A DNA stretch of 39,286 nucleotides from Oscillospiraceae bacterium (GTDB lineage: Bacteria > Bacillota > Clostridia > Oscillospirales > Oscillospiraceae), in contig JAFQFH010000023.1 in NCBI GenBank assembly GCA_017398685.1, positions 1 through 39,286 of the forward strand. The letters run 5' to 3'. This document shows positions 23,536 to 31,770 of the stretch, piece after piece (the stretch's first letter is position 1; each line of letters begins with the position of its first letter). The notes below the pieces were generated by a model, which saw only the letters and a program-made list of their open reading frames with translations, had not been told where the DNA came from and made no database searches. The position numbers and the translations under genes are program-made.

Positions 23536-24195
23536 ATGAATGTTTTTGACGTAATCGGCCCTGTAATGATAGGCCCTTCATCCTCACATACCGCAGGCGC
23601 GGTGCGCCTTGGCAGGGTGGCGTGGAAAGCACTGGACGACGAGCCTGTCCGGGCGGAGATAGAGCTGTCCGGTTCCTTTGCCACCACATATCTGGGACAC
23701 GGCACGGATAAAGCCCTTATCGCCGGCTGCATGGGTATGAACCCGTATGATGACGATATCCGCCGCTCTCTTGAGATAGCTACCGAGCGGGGGCTTGAAT
23801 ATTCTTTCACCAAGGTAAAGCTGCCCGATGCCCACCCCAATACAGCCCTTATCCGCCTTTACGGCAAAAGCGGAAAAATGGCAGTGGTGGAGGGGGCCAG
23901 TGTAGGCGGCGGCAATATTCTGGTGCAGAAGCTGGACGGGCTCTCCGTATCTTTCACCGGTCAGAACGATACCTACATTGTCCGTCATTATGACCGTCCC
24001 GGCGTTATCGCCGCGGTCACAAATTTTATGATGTACTGCGGCATGAACATAAACAATTTCCGCCTCTCACGGGAGAAAAAGGGCGGTGAGGCGCTGATGA
24101 TGATAGAGGTGGACGGTGAGGCTACCGAGGATCTGCTCCAGCAGCTCAACGTTATCCCCAATGTAATAAGCGCCATGCTTTTGAAGGCAATATGA
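23536..24195 (+). CDS. sdaAB: L-serine dehydratase, iron-sulfur type, beta subunit
   Basis: A 219-residue subunit of the oxygen-sensitive [4Fe-4S] L-serine dehydratase (serine to pyruvate plus ammonia). The opening FDVIGPVMIGPSSSHTAGAV is the diagnostic beta-subunit signature, and an ACT domain occupies about 148-219 (IVRHYDRPGVIAAVTNFM). The ATG at 23536 has GAGGGG six bases upstream; a longer ATG frame from 23461 starts before the promoter -10. It is followed 10 bp later by the alpha subunit. The split into two genes is usual in Firmicutes. Confidence 0.96.
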   Translation: MNVFDVIGPVMIGPSSSHTAGAVRLGRVAWKALDDEPVRAEIELSGSFATTYLGHGTDKALIAGCMGMNPYDDDIRRSLEIATERGLEYSFTKVKLPDAHPNTALIRLYGKSGKMAVVEGASVGGGNILVQKLDGLSVSFTGQNDTYIVRHYDRPGVIAAVTNFMMYCGMNINNFRLSREKKGGEALMMIEVDGEATEDLLQQLNVIPNVISAMLLKAI

Positions 24196-24205
24196 GGTAT
24201 ATCTG

Positions 24206-25078
24206 ATGAATTTTGAAAGTATAAAAGAGCTTGTTCTGGAAGCTGAAAAGAATAAGTGCAGCATTGGCCGCGTTGTTCTCGCCTCGCAGGCACAGGAACT
24301 GGAAGAAAGCGAAGATACGCTCATGGAGCGCATGGGCGAAAGGCTGGATGTGATGCTCCGCTCCGCTGAGAAGGGTATGGACTCCGGACTCCGTTCAACC
24401 TCCGGGCTCACCGGCGGCGATGCCCACAAGCTCTTTGAAAAAAGCGAAAAGGCTGTGATGGGCAGCTTTATGGCAAAAGCTACCGGGCGCGCCATTGCCG
24501 TGGCGGAGTACAATGCTGCAATGGGCAAAATCGTTGCAGCACCCACCGCAGGCTCCTGCGGCATAATGCCCGGCTGCCTTATCTCCCTTATGGAAGACAA
24601 GAAAATAGCCCGGGAAGAAATAATCCTCTCCATGTTCGCCGCTGCGGGCTTTGGCATTGTTATCTCCACAAAGGCATGTGTGGCGGGAGCACAGGGCGGC
24701 TGTCAGGCAGAGTGCGGCTCCGCCGCCGCCATGACCGCTGCTGCCATGGTGGAGGCCATGGGCGGAACCCCCGCGCAGGCGGCCGATGCCTGCGCCATTG
24801 CGCTGAAAAACCAGCTTGGTCTGGTGTGCGACCCGGTGGCGGGGCTTGTGGAAATACCCTGCATCAAAAGAAACGCCGGCGGTGTGGCTATAGCTGCCTC
24901 TGCTGCGGATATGGCTCTTGCCGGTATAGTGTCAAAGATACCGGCTGACGAGGTTATAACCGCCATGAAAGAAGTGGGTGACAGTATGCCTGCTGCACTC
25001 AGGGAAACGGCGCAGGGCGGCCTTGCCGCCACGCCTACGGGAATAAGGCTCAAAGAACAGGTGTTCGGAAAGGAGTAA
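24206..25078 (+). CDS. sdaAA: L-serine dehydratase, iron-sulfur type, alpha subunit
   Basis: A 290-residue catalytic subunit that carries the [4Fe-4S] cluster. Visible features are the SCGIMPGC segment (residues about 117-124), ACVAGAQGGCQAECGSAAAM (about 156-175) and the C-terminal PVAGLVEIPCIKRNA. These include the conserved cysteines that ligate the cluster, whose open iron binds substrate serine. The ATG has GAGGT about eight bases upstream. It is followed 5 bp later by a yfcE-like gene. With sdaAB it supplies pyruvate from serine under anaerobic conditions. Confidence 0.96.
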   Translation: MNFESIKELVLEAEKNKCSIGRVVLASQAQELEESEDTLMERMGERLDVMLRSAEKGMDSGLRSTSGLTGGDAHKLFEKSEKAVMGSFMAKATGRAIAVAEYNAAMGKIVAAPTAGSCGIMPGCLISLMEDKKIAREEIILSMFAAAGFGIVISTKACVAGAQGGCQAECGSAAAMTAAAMVEAMGGTPAQAADACAIALKNQLGLVCDPVAGLVEIPCIKRNAGGVAIAASAADMALAGIVSKIPADEVITAMKEVGDSMPAALRETAQGGLAATPTGIRLKEQVFGKE

Positions 25079-25083
25079 AGCTC

Positions 25084-25626
25084 ATGAAATGGATAATTGC
25101 CTCTGATATTCACGGCTCTGCCCATTGGTGTGAAAAACTTGTGGCCGCCTTTGAAAGAGAGGGAGCGGACAGGCTCATGCTTCTGGGCGACATTCTCTAT
25201 CACGGCCCCAGAAACCCGCTGCCCGAGGGCTATGCCCCGGCGCAGGTGGCGGCCATGCTCAACGAAATTTCACACAGCATATGCTGCGTTCAGGGTAACT
25301 GCGACTCTCAGGTGGACCAGATGGTGCTGGATTTCCCCATAATGGCGGACTATGCCCTGCTCAGCCATGGAGACAAACTTATTTACTTTACCCATGGCCA
25401 CATTCACAGCTCCGAGCAGCCTCCCAAGCTTAAAAACGGGGATATCCTCGTCCACGGTCACACCCATCTTTCGGTTATGGAAGATTGCGGCTATTATACC
25501 TACCTGAACCCCGGCTCCGTATCCTTGCCCAAGGAGGGCTGTCCCCACAGCTATCTTGTCTTTGAGGATGGCGTATTCACATGGAAAGATATGGACGGTG
25601 AAAGCTTTAAGAGCTTTGAGATATGA
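25084..25626 (+). CDS. yfcE: YfcE family metallophosphodiesterase
   Basis: A 180-residue calcineurin-like phosphoesterase with a dinuclear metal site. The motifs SDIHG (7-11), LLGDILYHG, QGNCD, THGH and HGHTH appear in the canonical order. YfcE/MJ0936 relatives hydrolyse phosphodiesters in vitro; the physiological substrate is uncertain. The ATG is 5 bp after the sdaAA stop, with GGAG overlapping that stop, so translation is coupled. The link to serine catabolism is not obvious and may be only operon proximity. Confidence 0.93.
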   Translation: MKWIIASDIHGSAHWCEKLVAAFEREGADRLMLLGDILYHGPRNPLPEGYAPAQVAAMLNEISHSICCVQGNCDSQVDQMVLDFPIMADYALLSHGDKLIYFTHGHIHSSEQPPKLKNGDILVHGHTHLSVMEDCGYYTYLNPGSVSLPKEGCPHSYLVFEDGVFTWKDMDGESFKSFEI

Positions 25627-25647
25627 ATTGAGAAAGGATTTGAACTG

Positions 25648-26142
25648 ATGGACAGTATTCTGGAAAAAGAAAATGTCCCTTTTCCTCAGAAAACGGACAG
25701 GGAACTTCTTGAAGATATGCAGCAGCGCATTATAAAAATCGAAAAGCGTGGGAAACGCAATGCCATTTTCGCCTGGAGTCTGACGCTTCTTCTCCTTCTG
25801 GCTCTCATTCTCACGGCGGTCAGCCTTGTGCCCCAGATAAATGTAATGAAGGCTCAGCATGACAGCGTTATGGAGAATGTGCAGAAGCTTGCTGCTGTGA
25901 CGGACAGCGTGGATATTGAAAAGCTTCAGCAGGCACTCGAATTTGTTGCAAGTGTGGACTATGAAAAGATGATGGGACTCAGCGATGTTCTGGGTGCTGT
26001 AGATGCCCAGCAGCTTGAAAGCCAGCTGGAGCAGATATCCGGTTTGCTTTCCGAACTGGATGAGCTGAACACTGAGGCGCTGGTGGATAATATCAACCTC
26101 ATCATTGAAAAGCTTGAACCCATAATGAACTGGCTTCGGTGA
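25648..26142 (+). CDS. Small single-pass membrane protein of unknown function
   Basis: A 164-residue protein: charged cytosolic N-terminus (1-37), one membrane helix (about 40-62, IFAWSLTLLLLLALILTAVS in part), then an external helical region (about 65-164) with heptad-like Leu/Val spacing suggesting coiled coil (QLESQLEQISGLLSELDEL). I recognise no family. AAAGGA lies nine bases before the ATG. It is the last gene of the sdaAB operon, 21 bp after yfcE, and is followed by a strong terminator. Confidence 0.75.
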   Translation: MDSILEKENVPFPQKTDRELLEDMQQRIIKIEKRGKRNAIFAWSLTLLLLLALILTAVSLVPQINVMKAQHDSVMENVQKLAAVTDSVDIEKLQQALEFVASVDYEKMMGLSDVLGAVDAQQLESQLEQISGLLSELDELNTEALVDNINLIIEKLEPIMNWLR

Positions 26143-26149
26143 TACATAA

Positions 26150-26187
26150 AAAGAGGCTTGCTGCTTCGTTTTGCAGCAAGCCTCTTT
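26150..26187. terminator. Terminator between convergent operons (repeat-family hairpin)
   Basis: Perfect 15-bp stem, 26150-26164/26173-26187, with an eight-base loop. Read on the minus strand the loop is AAAACGAA and the stem core GCTTGCTGC. This is a near copy of the srtB terminator at 1328, with compensatory stem changes. T-runs lie on both sides. Confidence 0.92.
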
Positions 26188-26201
26188 ATTATTTTCTTGT
26201 A

Positions 26202-27653
26202 TCATTCCATGGGCGGCATGGGCAATTCACCAGAAGGGGGAGCACCCTTGTCCCTTTCGCCTCTGCCAAAGGGAAACTTTCCAAAACCCTTGCCGGGAAA
26301 TTCTTCACCGGGCATACCCTCAGGCGGCATCATACCAAAACCACCCATGGGCCCAAAGCCGTTGGAAAAAAGACTTTCACTCATGACAATCTCCACAGTC
26401 TCATCCCCGGCGCTGACAGTGTAGCTGCCGCCTGCCTTGACATCAGGAGAGCTTATGACCACGGCCTGATAGTCAAGCTCCGGCACAAAGCTCAAAAGCT
26501 CCACACCGTCAGAGCTCAGTGTAATCTTGTCCCCGGCACTGTGTGTCCGGGTAAAAGCACACAGCATACTGCCCTGAATATCGGCAGCGCTGAAGTTTGC
26601 CGCCATCTGGCTTGCGGAGGCCGCCACCACGGTACCGCCGCTTATCTGCGCTTGGCTGCCGTAGTCCAAAGCCCCGTCCCCACCGCGGGGAGAAGAACTT
26701 ATGTAAACCTCGCCGCCGGAAACACCGATGCTGCCGTTTGAGTCTATACCGTCCTCTCTGGCAGTGATATCAAGCACACCTCCGCTTACGGACACAAAGC
26801 AGCTTGTGTCAAAATCATCCTCACCGGCTGCATTTATGCCGTCGCTTTCAGCCTTCACGGTCACGCTGCCGCCCAGTATGCTCAGGTAATTGGTGCAGTC
26901 AATGCCATCCTTGGCGCAGTCGATGTCAAGCTCGCCGCCGCATATGAAGATATAGCCTTTGTCGGCGTCGTTGTGGTCAGAGTGCAGTCCGTCGCTGCCG
27001 GCGGAAATGTTGATGCTGCCGCCGCCTATGCGGATGCTGTCCTTTCCGGAAAGACCATGCTTTGCAGAGTCTATGGTGTACGTACCGGCGCAGATTTTAA
27101 GGTCATCCTTTGTGGCGATACCGTGGCCGCTCTCACTTTTTACAGTCAGTTTACCTTCACCGTTGAAGCAGATATCTGTCCCGGCGTAGATGGCAGCGTC
27201 AATATCTTCATCATGGAGTTCCCCGGTGGAGATCAGCAAATTTTCCGAATCTTTCGCTGCTGTGACAAATATCTTATCTCCCTTCGCGGCGTGCAGGGCG
27301 GCCCCGCCCTGATTTGTTACTGATACCCCGTCCAGCACCAGCTGCACCTTGGCATTGTCCTGAACGTAAACCACGATCTGGCCGTTGCTCAGGCTGCCGG
27401 AGAGTTTGTATACACCCTCCCGTCCGATCTGCACCGTGTCCCCGTCAATGCGCACGGCGGAGCTTTCGCTGTGTGATGCGCCGTCTGCCAGAAATATCTC
27501 GTCAAAGCTGTCATAGCTGGGGTCAAAATCCCGGTCAGTGAACATTTCGTCCACGGTTGCGGTACCGAGAGAAACCCACTCAGCCTGTGCAGCTGCCGCG
27601 CCGGCAGAGTTTAGAACAGCCACAAGAAGAATAAAGGCGAGTAATTTTTTCAT
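26202..27653 (-). CDS. Secreted DUF4353-type carbohydrate-binding/beta-helix protein
   Basis: A 483-residue exported protein. The signal peptide (1-26, ending AAAAQA) is followed by a domain of short repeating strands. Units such as GGSINISAGSDGLHSDH, GGELDIDCAKDGIDCTN and GGSVTVKAESDGINAAG recur about every 30 residues and indicate a right-handed parallel beta-helix, as in DUF4353 proteins. The C-terminal tail (about 430-483) is rich in Met, Gly, Pro and charged residues. GGAGC lies seven bases before the ATG. The ligand is unknown. Homologues are often linked to surface polymers, possibly calcium-binding through the Asp-rich turns. Confidence 0.82.
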   Translation of the reverse strand: MKKLLAFILLVAVLNSAGAAAAQAEWVSLGTATVDEMFTDRDFDPSYDSFDEIFLADGASHSESSAVRIDGDTVQIGREGVYKLSGSLSNGQIVVYVQDNAKVQLVLDGVSVTNQGGAALHAAKGDKIFVTAAKDSENLLISTGELHDEDIDAAIYAGTDICFNGEGKLTVKSESGHGIATKDDLKICAGTYTIDSAKHGLSGKDSIRIGGGSINISAGSDGLHSDHNDADKGYIFICGGELDIDCAKDGIDCTNYLSILGGSVTVKAESDGINAAGEDDFDTSCFVSVSGGVLDITAREDGIDSNGSIGVSGGEVYISSSPRGGDGALDYGSQAQISGGTVVAASASQMAANFSAADIQGSMLCAFTRTHSAGDKITLSSDGVELLSFVPELDYQAVVISSPDVKAGGSYTVSAGDETVEIVMSESLFSNGFGPMGGFGMMPPEGMPGEEFPGKGFGKFPFGRGERDKGAPPSGELPMPPME

Positions 27654-27691
27654 GTATTCAGCTCCTTATACGAAATTGATTTTATGAGCCA

Positions 27692-27697
27692 ATTATA
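27692..27697 (-). promoter_or_regulatory. -10 box of the DUF4353 gene
   Basis: TATAAT on the minus strand, 39 bp before the ATG. No good -35 box is visible at the right distance, so an activator may be needed. Confidence 0.4.
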
Positions 27698-27727
27698 CCG
27701 GTAAATTCTTAAAGTAATATTAAAAAA

Positions 27728-28609
27728 CTATTGATTTTTTTCCGGCAGTTCACTTATGAATGCAGCGCCCAGCACAAGCACGGCACCCAGAATTTCGTAT
27801 ATCCCCATGGCTTCTTTCAGCACCAGTGCGCTCAGAAGTACAGCCACCACCGGGTCAATGTAGCTGAGTATGCCCAGCGTCTGGGAGGAGAGGGCTTCGG
27901 TTGAGCCAAAGTAGAGAAGATAGGCAATTCCGGTGTGGACGATGCCCAGCACTGCCAGCATCAAAACTGCAAGAACACTCATCTCGCCGCACTGGGCAAA
28001 ACTGCCGGTAACAAGGTTATAGCCCAGCATCCACACGGCGGAAACGGCAAGCTGCATTATAGTCTTGTCGTAGGCGGAGATATTGCTTATGTGTTTGTTG
28101 GTAATGACGATAAGTGCGTACAGTACAGCTGCCGCCACACCCAAAAGCACACCCCTGAGCTCCGAAACTGAGGGAATGCCGCTTTTAGCCACACCGGAAA
28201 CAAATACCATACCGAAAAGTGCCGTTACAATGCAAAGCAGCTTTCGCACGCTCAGCTTTTCACCGAAGGTAAAGGGAGAAAGCGCCAGCAGGATAATAGG
28301 TGCAAGGTAATAGCACAATGTGGCAGTAGCTACGGTGGTGAAGCGGTATGCCTCAAAAAGAAGTATCCAGTTGAAGCCCAGCATGGAGCCGGAAATGAGG
28401 ATCGGCACCAGATTTGCCTTTATAGCCTTCCTGCTGAGCCTTTTTTTCTGTATGTATACAATCATCAGGAGGAAGGGTGCGCCTATGAGTCCGCGCACCA
28501 TGGATATGACTGAGGAGGGCAGGGGAATATAGCGCACAAAAAGCCCTATGGTACCGTATATGAACATTGACAGGATAACATTTATCCTTGCTTTTCTTTC
28601 ACTGAGCAT
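27728..28609 (-). CDS. EamA/DMT family transporter
   Basis: A 293-residue inner-membrane protein with ten predicted segments in two EamA repeats (about 8-137 and 148-286). The opening NVILSMFIYGTIGLFVRYI and the end of the first repeat, KLLCIVTALFGMVFVSG, are typical. Drug/metabolite transporters of this type usually export amino acids or related metabolites; the substrate cannot be assigned. A perfect AGGAGG lies before the ATG. It is divergent from the DUF5058-like operon; an extended -10 (TGTTACAAT, ending near 28637) precedes it. Confidence 0.9.
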   Translation of the reverse strand: MLSERKARINVILSMFIYGTIGLFVRYIPLPSSVISMVRGLIGAPFLLMIVYIQKKRLSRKAIKANLVPILISGSMLGFNWILLFEAYRFTTVATATLCYYLAPIILLALSPFTFGEKLSVRKLLCIVTALFGMVFVSGVAKSGIPSVSELRGVLLGVAAAVLYALIVITNKHISNISAYDKTIMQLAVSAVWMLGYNLVTGSFAQCGEMSVLAVLMLAVLGIVHTGIAYLLYFGSTEALSSQTLGILSYIDPVVAVLLSALVLKEAMGIYEILGAVLVLGAAFISELPEKNQ

Positions 28610-28667
28610 AAAAGCCTCCTGAAAAAATTTTCTCTAATTGTAACACAGCAAAAGCTCAAATGATAGC

Positions 28668-28696
28668 TTTAATTATGGGAAAGTATGTGCTAGAAT
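28668..28696 (+). promoter_or_regulatory. Putative promoter of the DUF5058-like operon
   Basis: Weak -35 TTTAAT (28668-28673), a 17-bp spacer ending in TGC (extended -10) and TAGAAT (28691-28696), 39 bp before the TTG start. Confidence 0.5.
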
Positions 28697-28734
28697 GGGG
28701 AATGTTCATACATAAGAAAAAAGGAGCGAGTATC

Positions 28735-29472
28735 TTGGAATTCAATGTAAACAGTCCCATACTTTTTGTGCTGGCAGGCATCATCATTGCTGTCGTGCTG
28801 GCCCAGTCCGTGTACTTTCTCATAAAGGCATGGCGCCGCGGTAAGGCCATCGGCATGGCGCCGGAGAAGCTTAAGCGTATTGCTGTCACGGCTGCTGTTT
28901 TCACCATTGCCCCGGCCGTTGCCATTGTCATCAGTGTTATCACTCTCGCCAAGGATTTGGGCGTGGCCCTGCCCTGGCTGAGACTGAGCGTTGTGGGCTC
29001 TTTGTCCTATGAAACCATTGCAGCCTCCAACGCACTCAGCGCCATGGGCCTTACCTTTGGCCAGGTCAAGGACATGACTGCCCAGCAGTACATAACCATC
29101 GCCTGGGTCATGACCATCAGCATCATGGTGGGTATCTGGCTTGTGCCCGTAATCGGCAAGAAGCTCCAGAACGGCATGATCTCTATGGAAAACAGGGACA
29201 AGAAGTGGGGCGAGATCTTCTCCAACGCCATGTTCATCGGTATGATCTCCGCCTTCGTAGGCTATGTTTTCTGTGACTTCGGCACCGTTTTCTCCGGCAA
29301 CACAGCGGGCCTTATCCCGCCGCTGGTTATGGCCGTGTCCGCATTCGTCATGCTGCTTTGCGGTCTGGCCGTCAAGGTCATCAAGAAAAGCTGGATATCC
29401 GACTATGCTCTGCCCATAAGCCTTATTGCAGGCATGGCCAGTGCCATTCCCATCACCGCATGGCTGGGCTGA
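28735..29472 (+). CDS. DUF5058-like polytopic membrane protein (putative transporter subunit)
   Basis: A 245-residue membrane protein with about six or seven segments. The start is TTG at 28735, reading MEFNVNSPILFVLAG, with AAGGAG eight bases upstream; the longer ATG frames overlap the promoter. A conserved-looking loop, LPWLRLSVVGSLSYETIAA, lies in the middle and EIFSNAMFIGMISAFVGY follows. It resembles DUF5058 proteins, which have no established function. It is followed 22 bp later by a second membrane protein and then by an M20 peptidase. The context suggests a two-component permease for a peptide or acyl-amino acid; this is inference. Confidence 0.72.
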   Translation: MEFNVNSPILFVLAGIIIAVVLAQSVYFLIKAWRRGKAIGMAPEKLKRIAVTAAVFTIAPAVAIVISVITLAKDLGVALPWLRLSVVGSLSYETIAASNALSAMGLTFGQVKDMTAQQYITIAWVMTISIMVGIWLVPVIGKKLQNGMISMENRDKKWGEIFSNAMFIGMISAFVGYVFCDFGTVFSGNTAGLIPPLVMAVSAFVMLLCGLAVKVIKKSWISDYALPISLIAGMASAIPITAWLG

Positions 29473-29494
29473 GAAAAGGAAAGGAGCTTGTGAT

Positions 29495-30163
29495 ATGAAA
29501 AAGAATATGTCTTACATGGATTCCGTCCACAGAGACGGCCGCATCTGGAATTTGTCCGTCATGGTCATTCTCTTCCTTTTCCCCGTCACTGTGGGTATAA
29601 TTTATTCCGCCATGCCCGACTGGCACGGCCTTCTCATGGGCGTTATCGCCACCGCCCCAATGTACTGGGCAGTTGGCATTGTAGAGACCATCACCTATGT
29701 GCCCATGCTGGGTGCAGGCGGCTCTTACCTGAGCTTTGTCACCGGCAACATCTCAAACCTGAAAATGCCCGCCGCCCTCAACGCCCTTGAGCAGGCTGAT
29801 GTGAACATCAGAAGTGAGGAAGGCGAAATCGTTTCCACCATTGCCATCGCCGTTTCCAGCATTGTCACCACCCTTATCATCATTGTGGGCGTTATCCTCA
29901 TAACCCCGCTCACTCCCATACTGGACGCTCCCGTGCTGGAGCCTGCCTTTGCCCAGCTTCTGCCCGCCCTCTTTGGCGGTCTTGGCGTGGTGTTCGTGTC
30001 CAAAAACTGGAAGATTGCCGTGGCCCCCGTTATCCTCATGCTTATCCTCTTTATTGCGGTGCCCGCTCTCAATGCCGGTACCGTGGGCATAATGGTGCCT
30101 GTGGGCGTGCTGTTCACCCTGGGCGTGTCCCGCATCATGTACAAAAAGCATCTGCTTGATTAA
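29495..30163 (+). CDS. Polytopic membrane protein, partner of DUF5058-like protein
   Basis: A 222-residue hydrophobic protein with about six segments. A loop, MLGAGGSYLSFVTGNISNLK, is rich in Gly, Ser, Thr and Asn and looks like a transport or substrate-binding loop. A cytosolic or external acidic loop (ADVNIRSEEGE) follows. No family name comes to mind. The ATG at 29495 has AAAGGAG nine bases upstream. It starts 22 bp after the DUF5058-like gene and ends 12 bp before the M20 peptidase gene. Tight spacing and matching size suggest the two membrane proteins form a heteromer. Confidence 0.72.
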   Translation: MKKNMSYMDSVHRDGRIWNLSVMVILFLFPVTVGIIYSAMPDWHGLLMGVIATAPMYWAVGIVETITYVPMLGAGGSYLSFVTGNISNLKMPAALNALEQADVNIRSEEGEIVSTIAIAVSSIVTTLIIIVGVILITPLTPILDAPVLEPAFAQLLPALFGGLGVVFVSKNWKIAVAPVILMLILFIAVPALNAGTVGIMVPVGVLFTLGVSRIMYKKHLLD

Positions 30164-30175
30164 GGAGAAATAACT

Positions 30176-31609
30176 ATGCTTCTTTGGATAATCCTTGCTG
30201 TACTTGCAGCTTTTGTGGCGGTGCTTCTTATCCGCACCGCTATGTTCAGGCCTCCTGTACTCGAGCAGGAGGAAGTGGAAAAAGTGGAGTTTGACGACGA
30301 GGCTGCCATTGAGGCCCTTGCCCGGCTTGTAAAGTGCCGCACCATCTCCTATGCCGACCACTCTCTTGAAGATGATGCTGAGTTTGAAAAGCTCATCGCC
30401 CTTCTGCCCGAACTCTACCCCAATGTGACAGCTACCTGCCCCATGCAGCGCATGGAGGACAGGGCGCTTCTGTTCCGCTGGGAGGGTAAGAGTAACGGCG
30501 CCCCCGCCGTGCTGATGGCCCACTACGATGTGGTGCCTATCGAGGAGGACAAGTGGACAAAGCCTGCATTTGACGCACTCATTGAAAACGGCGTAATGTG
30601 GGGCCGCGGCACTCTGGATACAAAGGTCACCTTCAACGGCATTCTCTCCGCTGCCGAAAACCTTATAAAACAGGGCTTCACCCCTGAAAATGATATCTAC
30701 TTTGCCTTCTCCGGCGGCGAAGAGATAAATGGCAAGGGCGCTTCCAATATTGTTGACTGGTTTGAGGCTCAGGGCATCGTGCCTGAGATGGTTCTGGACG
30801 AGGGCGGCGGTGTTGTGGAAAATGTGTTCCCCGGTGTGAAAGAGCCCTGCGCCCTTATCGGCATTGCGGAAAAAGGCATGATGAACGTCAAGTACAGCGT
30901 AAACTCTGCCGGTGGTCACGCCTCCGCCCCCGCGCCTCATACCCCTGTGGGCAAGCTGTCCATGGCATGCACAAAGCTTGAGGCCAAGCCCTTCAAGTCC
31001 CATTTCACAAAGCCCGTGCTTGAGATGTTTGACACACTCGGCAGACACTCCACCTTCCTCTACCGCATGATTTTTGCAAATCTCTGGTGCTTTAAGGGCG
31101 TGCTGGACATGATATGCAAAAAAGGCGGCGGCGAGATGAACGCCCTTGTGCGTACCACTGTGGCCTTTACCCAGATGAGCGGCAGCAAGGCACCCAATGT
31201 TATCCCGCCAACAGCCTATATGGTCTCAAACAGCCGCCTCAATCCCGAGGACAGCGTAAAATCCGCCCTTGAGTACATCCGCAAGGTCATCAAGGATGAC
31301 GATATCCAGCTTGAGCTGGGCGACCATATGGAGCCCAGTCCCATCTCCCGCACAGACTGTGTGGGCTGGAAGCGCGTTGCCAAGGCCGCAGGCCAGACCT
31401 GGCAGGGCAGCCTTGTCTCTCCCTATCTCATGGTCCAGTGCTCCGACTCCCGCCACTATGGCCGCATCAGCGACCGCGTCTACCGCTTCTCTGCAATGGA
31501 TCTGACCAAGGAAGAACGCGCCTGCATCCACGGCAACGACGAACATATACGACTTGAGGTAATCGGCCGGGCAGTAGAGTTTTTCTACCGCGTCATCAAA
31601 CAGTGTTGA
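30176..31609 (+). CDS. Membrane-anchored M20 family metallopeptidase (PM20D1-like)
   Basis: A 477-residue di-zinc hydrolase with an N-terminal membrane helix (about 3-22). Catalytic residues are complete: H116 and D118 in AHYDVVP, D148 in GRGTLDTK, E182/E183 in SGGEEINGKGA, an LDEGGG ligand near 209 and a late His in SDSRHYGR. The long form with a membrane helix resembles PM20D1-type carboxypeptidases, which hydrolyse or form N-acyl amino acids; dipeptides are also possible substrates. The second position of the operon's membrane pair and the 12-bp gap suggest that substrate delivered by those proteins is hydrolysed here. The peptidase class is sure; the substrate is not. Confidence 0.88.
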   Translation: MLLWIILAVLAAFVAVLLIRTAMFRPPVLEQEEVEKVEFDDEAAIEALARLVKCRTISYADHSLEDDAEFEKLIALLPELYPNVTATCPMQRMEDRALLFRWEGKSNGAPAVLMAHYDVVPIEEDKWTKPAFDALIENGVMWGRGTLDTKVTFNGILSAAENLIKQGFTPENDIYFAFSGGEEINGKGASNIVDWFEAQGIVPEMVLDEGGGVVENVFPGVKEPCALIGIAEKGMMNVKYSVNSAGGHASAPAPHTPVGKLSMACTKLEAKPFKSHFTKPVLEMFDTLGRHSTFLYRMIFANLWCFKGVLDMICKKGGGEMNALVRTTVAFTQMSGSKAPNVIPPTAYMVSNSRLNPEDSVKSALEYIRKVIKDDDIQLELGDHMEPSPISRTDCVGWKRVAKAAGQTWQGSLVSPYLMVQCSDSRHYGRISDRVYRFSAMDLTKEERACIHGNDEHIRLEVIGRAVEFFYRVIKQC

Positions 31610-31619
31610 GTGGCATAAT

Positions 31620-31755
31620 ATAGTTTACATAAAAATTTGCGCTGATTTTGTATAATGCGGTGTCTGCTGCGTAAATTTAAAATGTTTGTAGGGGAGGGGC
31701 TTGCCCCTCCCATGTTTAATATTCACATCATATATACATAAAATAGTTTACATAA
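31620..31755. repeat. Intergenic repeat: GTAG-headed REP-like hairpin between 13-bp direct repeats
   Basis: The 13-mer ATAGTTTACATAA occurs at 31620-31632 and again at 31743-31755. Between them is GTAG (31688-31691) followed by a perfect 9-bp hairpin, GGGAGGGGC-TT-GCCCCTCCC (31692-31711). GTAG followed by a GC-rich hairpin is the format of REP elements mobilised by RAYT transposases. A TATAAT lies at 31651-31656 without a good -35. No transposase gene is in the window. Confidence 0.65.
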
Positions 31756-31770
31756 CACAAGGAGGCTGCC

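Noticed and set aside
29753-31048. Minus-strand open frame of 431 codons opposite the M20 and membrane genes
   Set aside because: His/Gly-rich shadow without start signals; the plus-strand operon explains the sequence.
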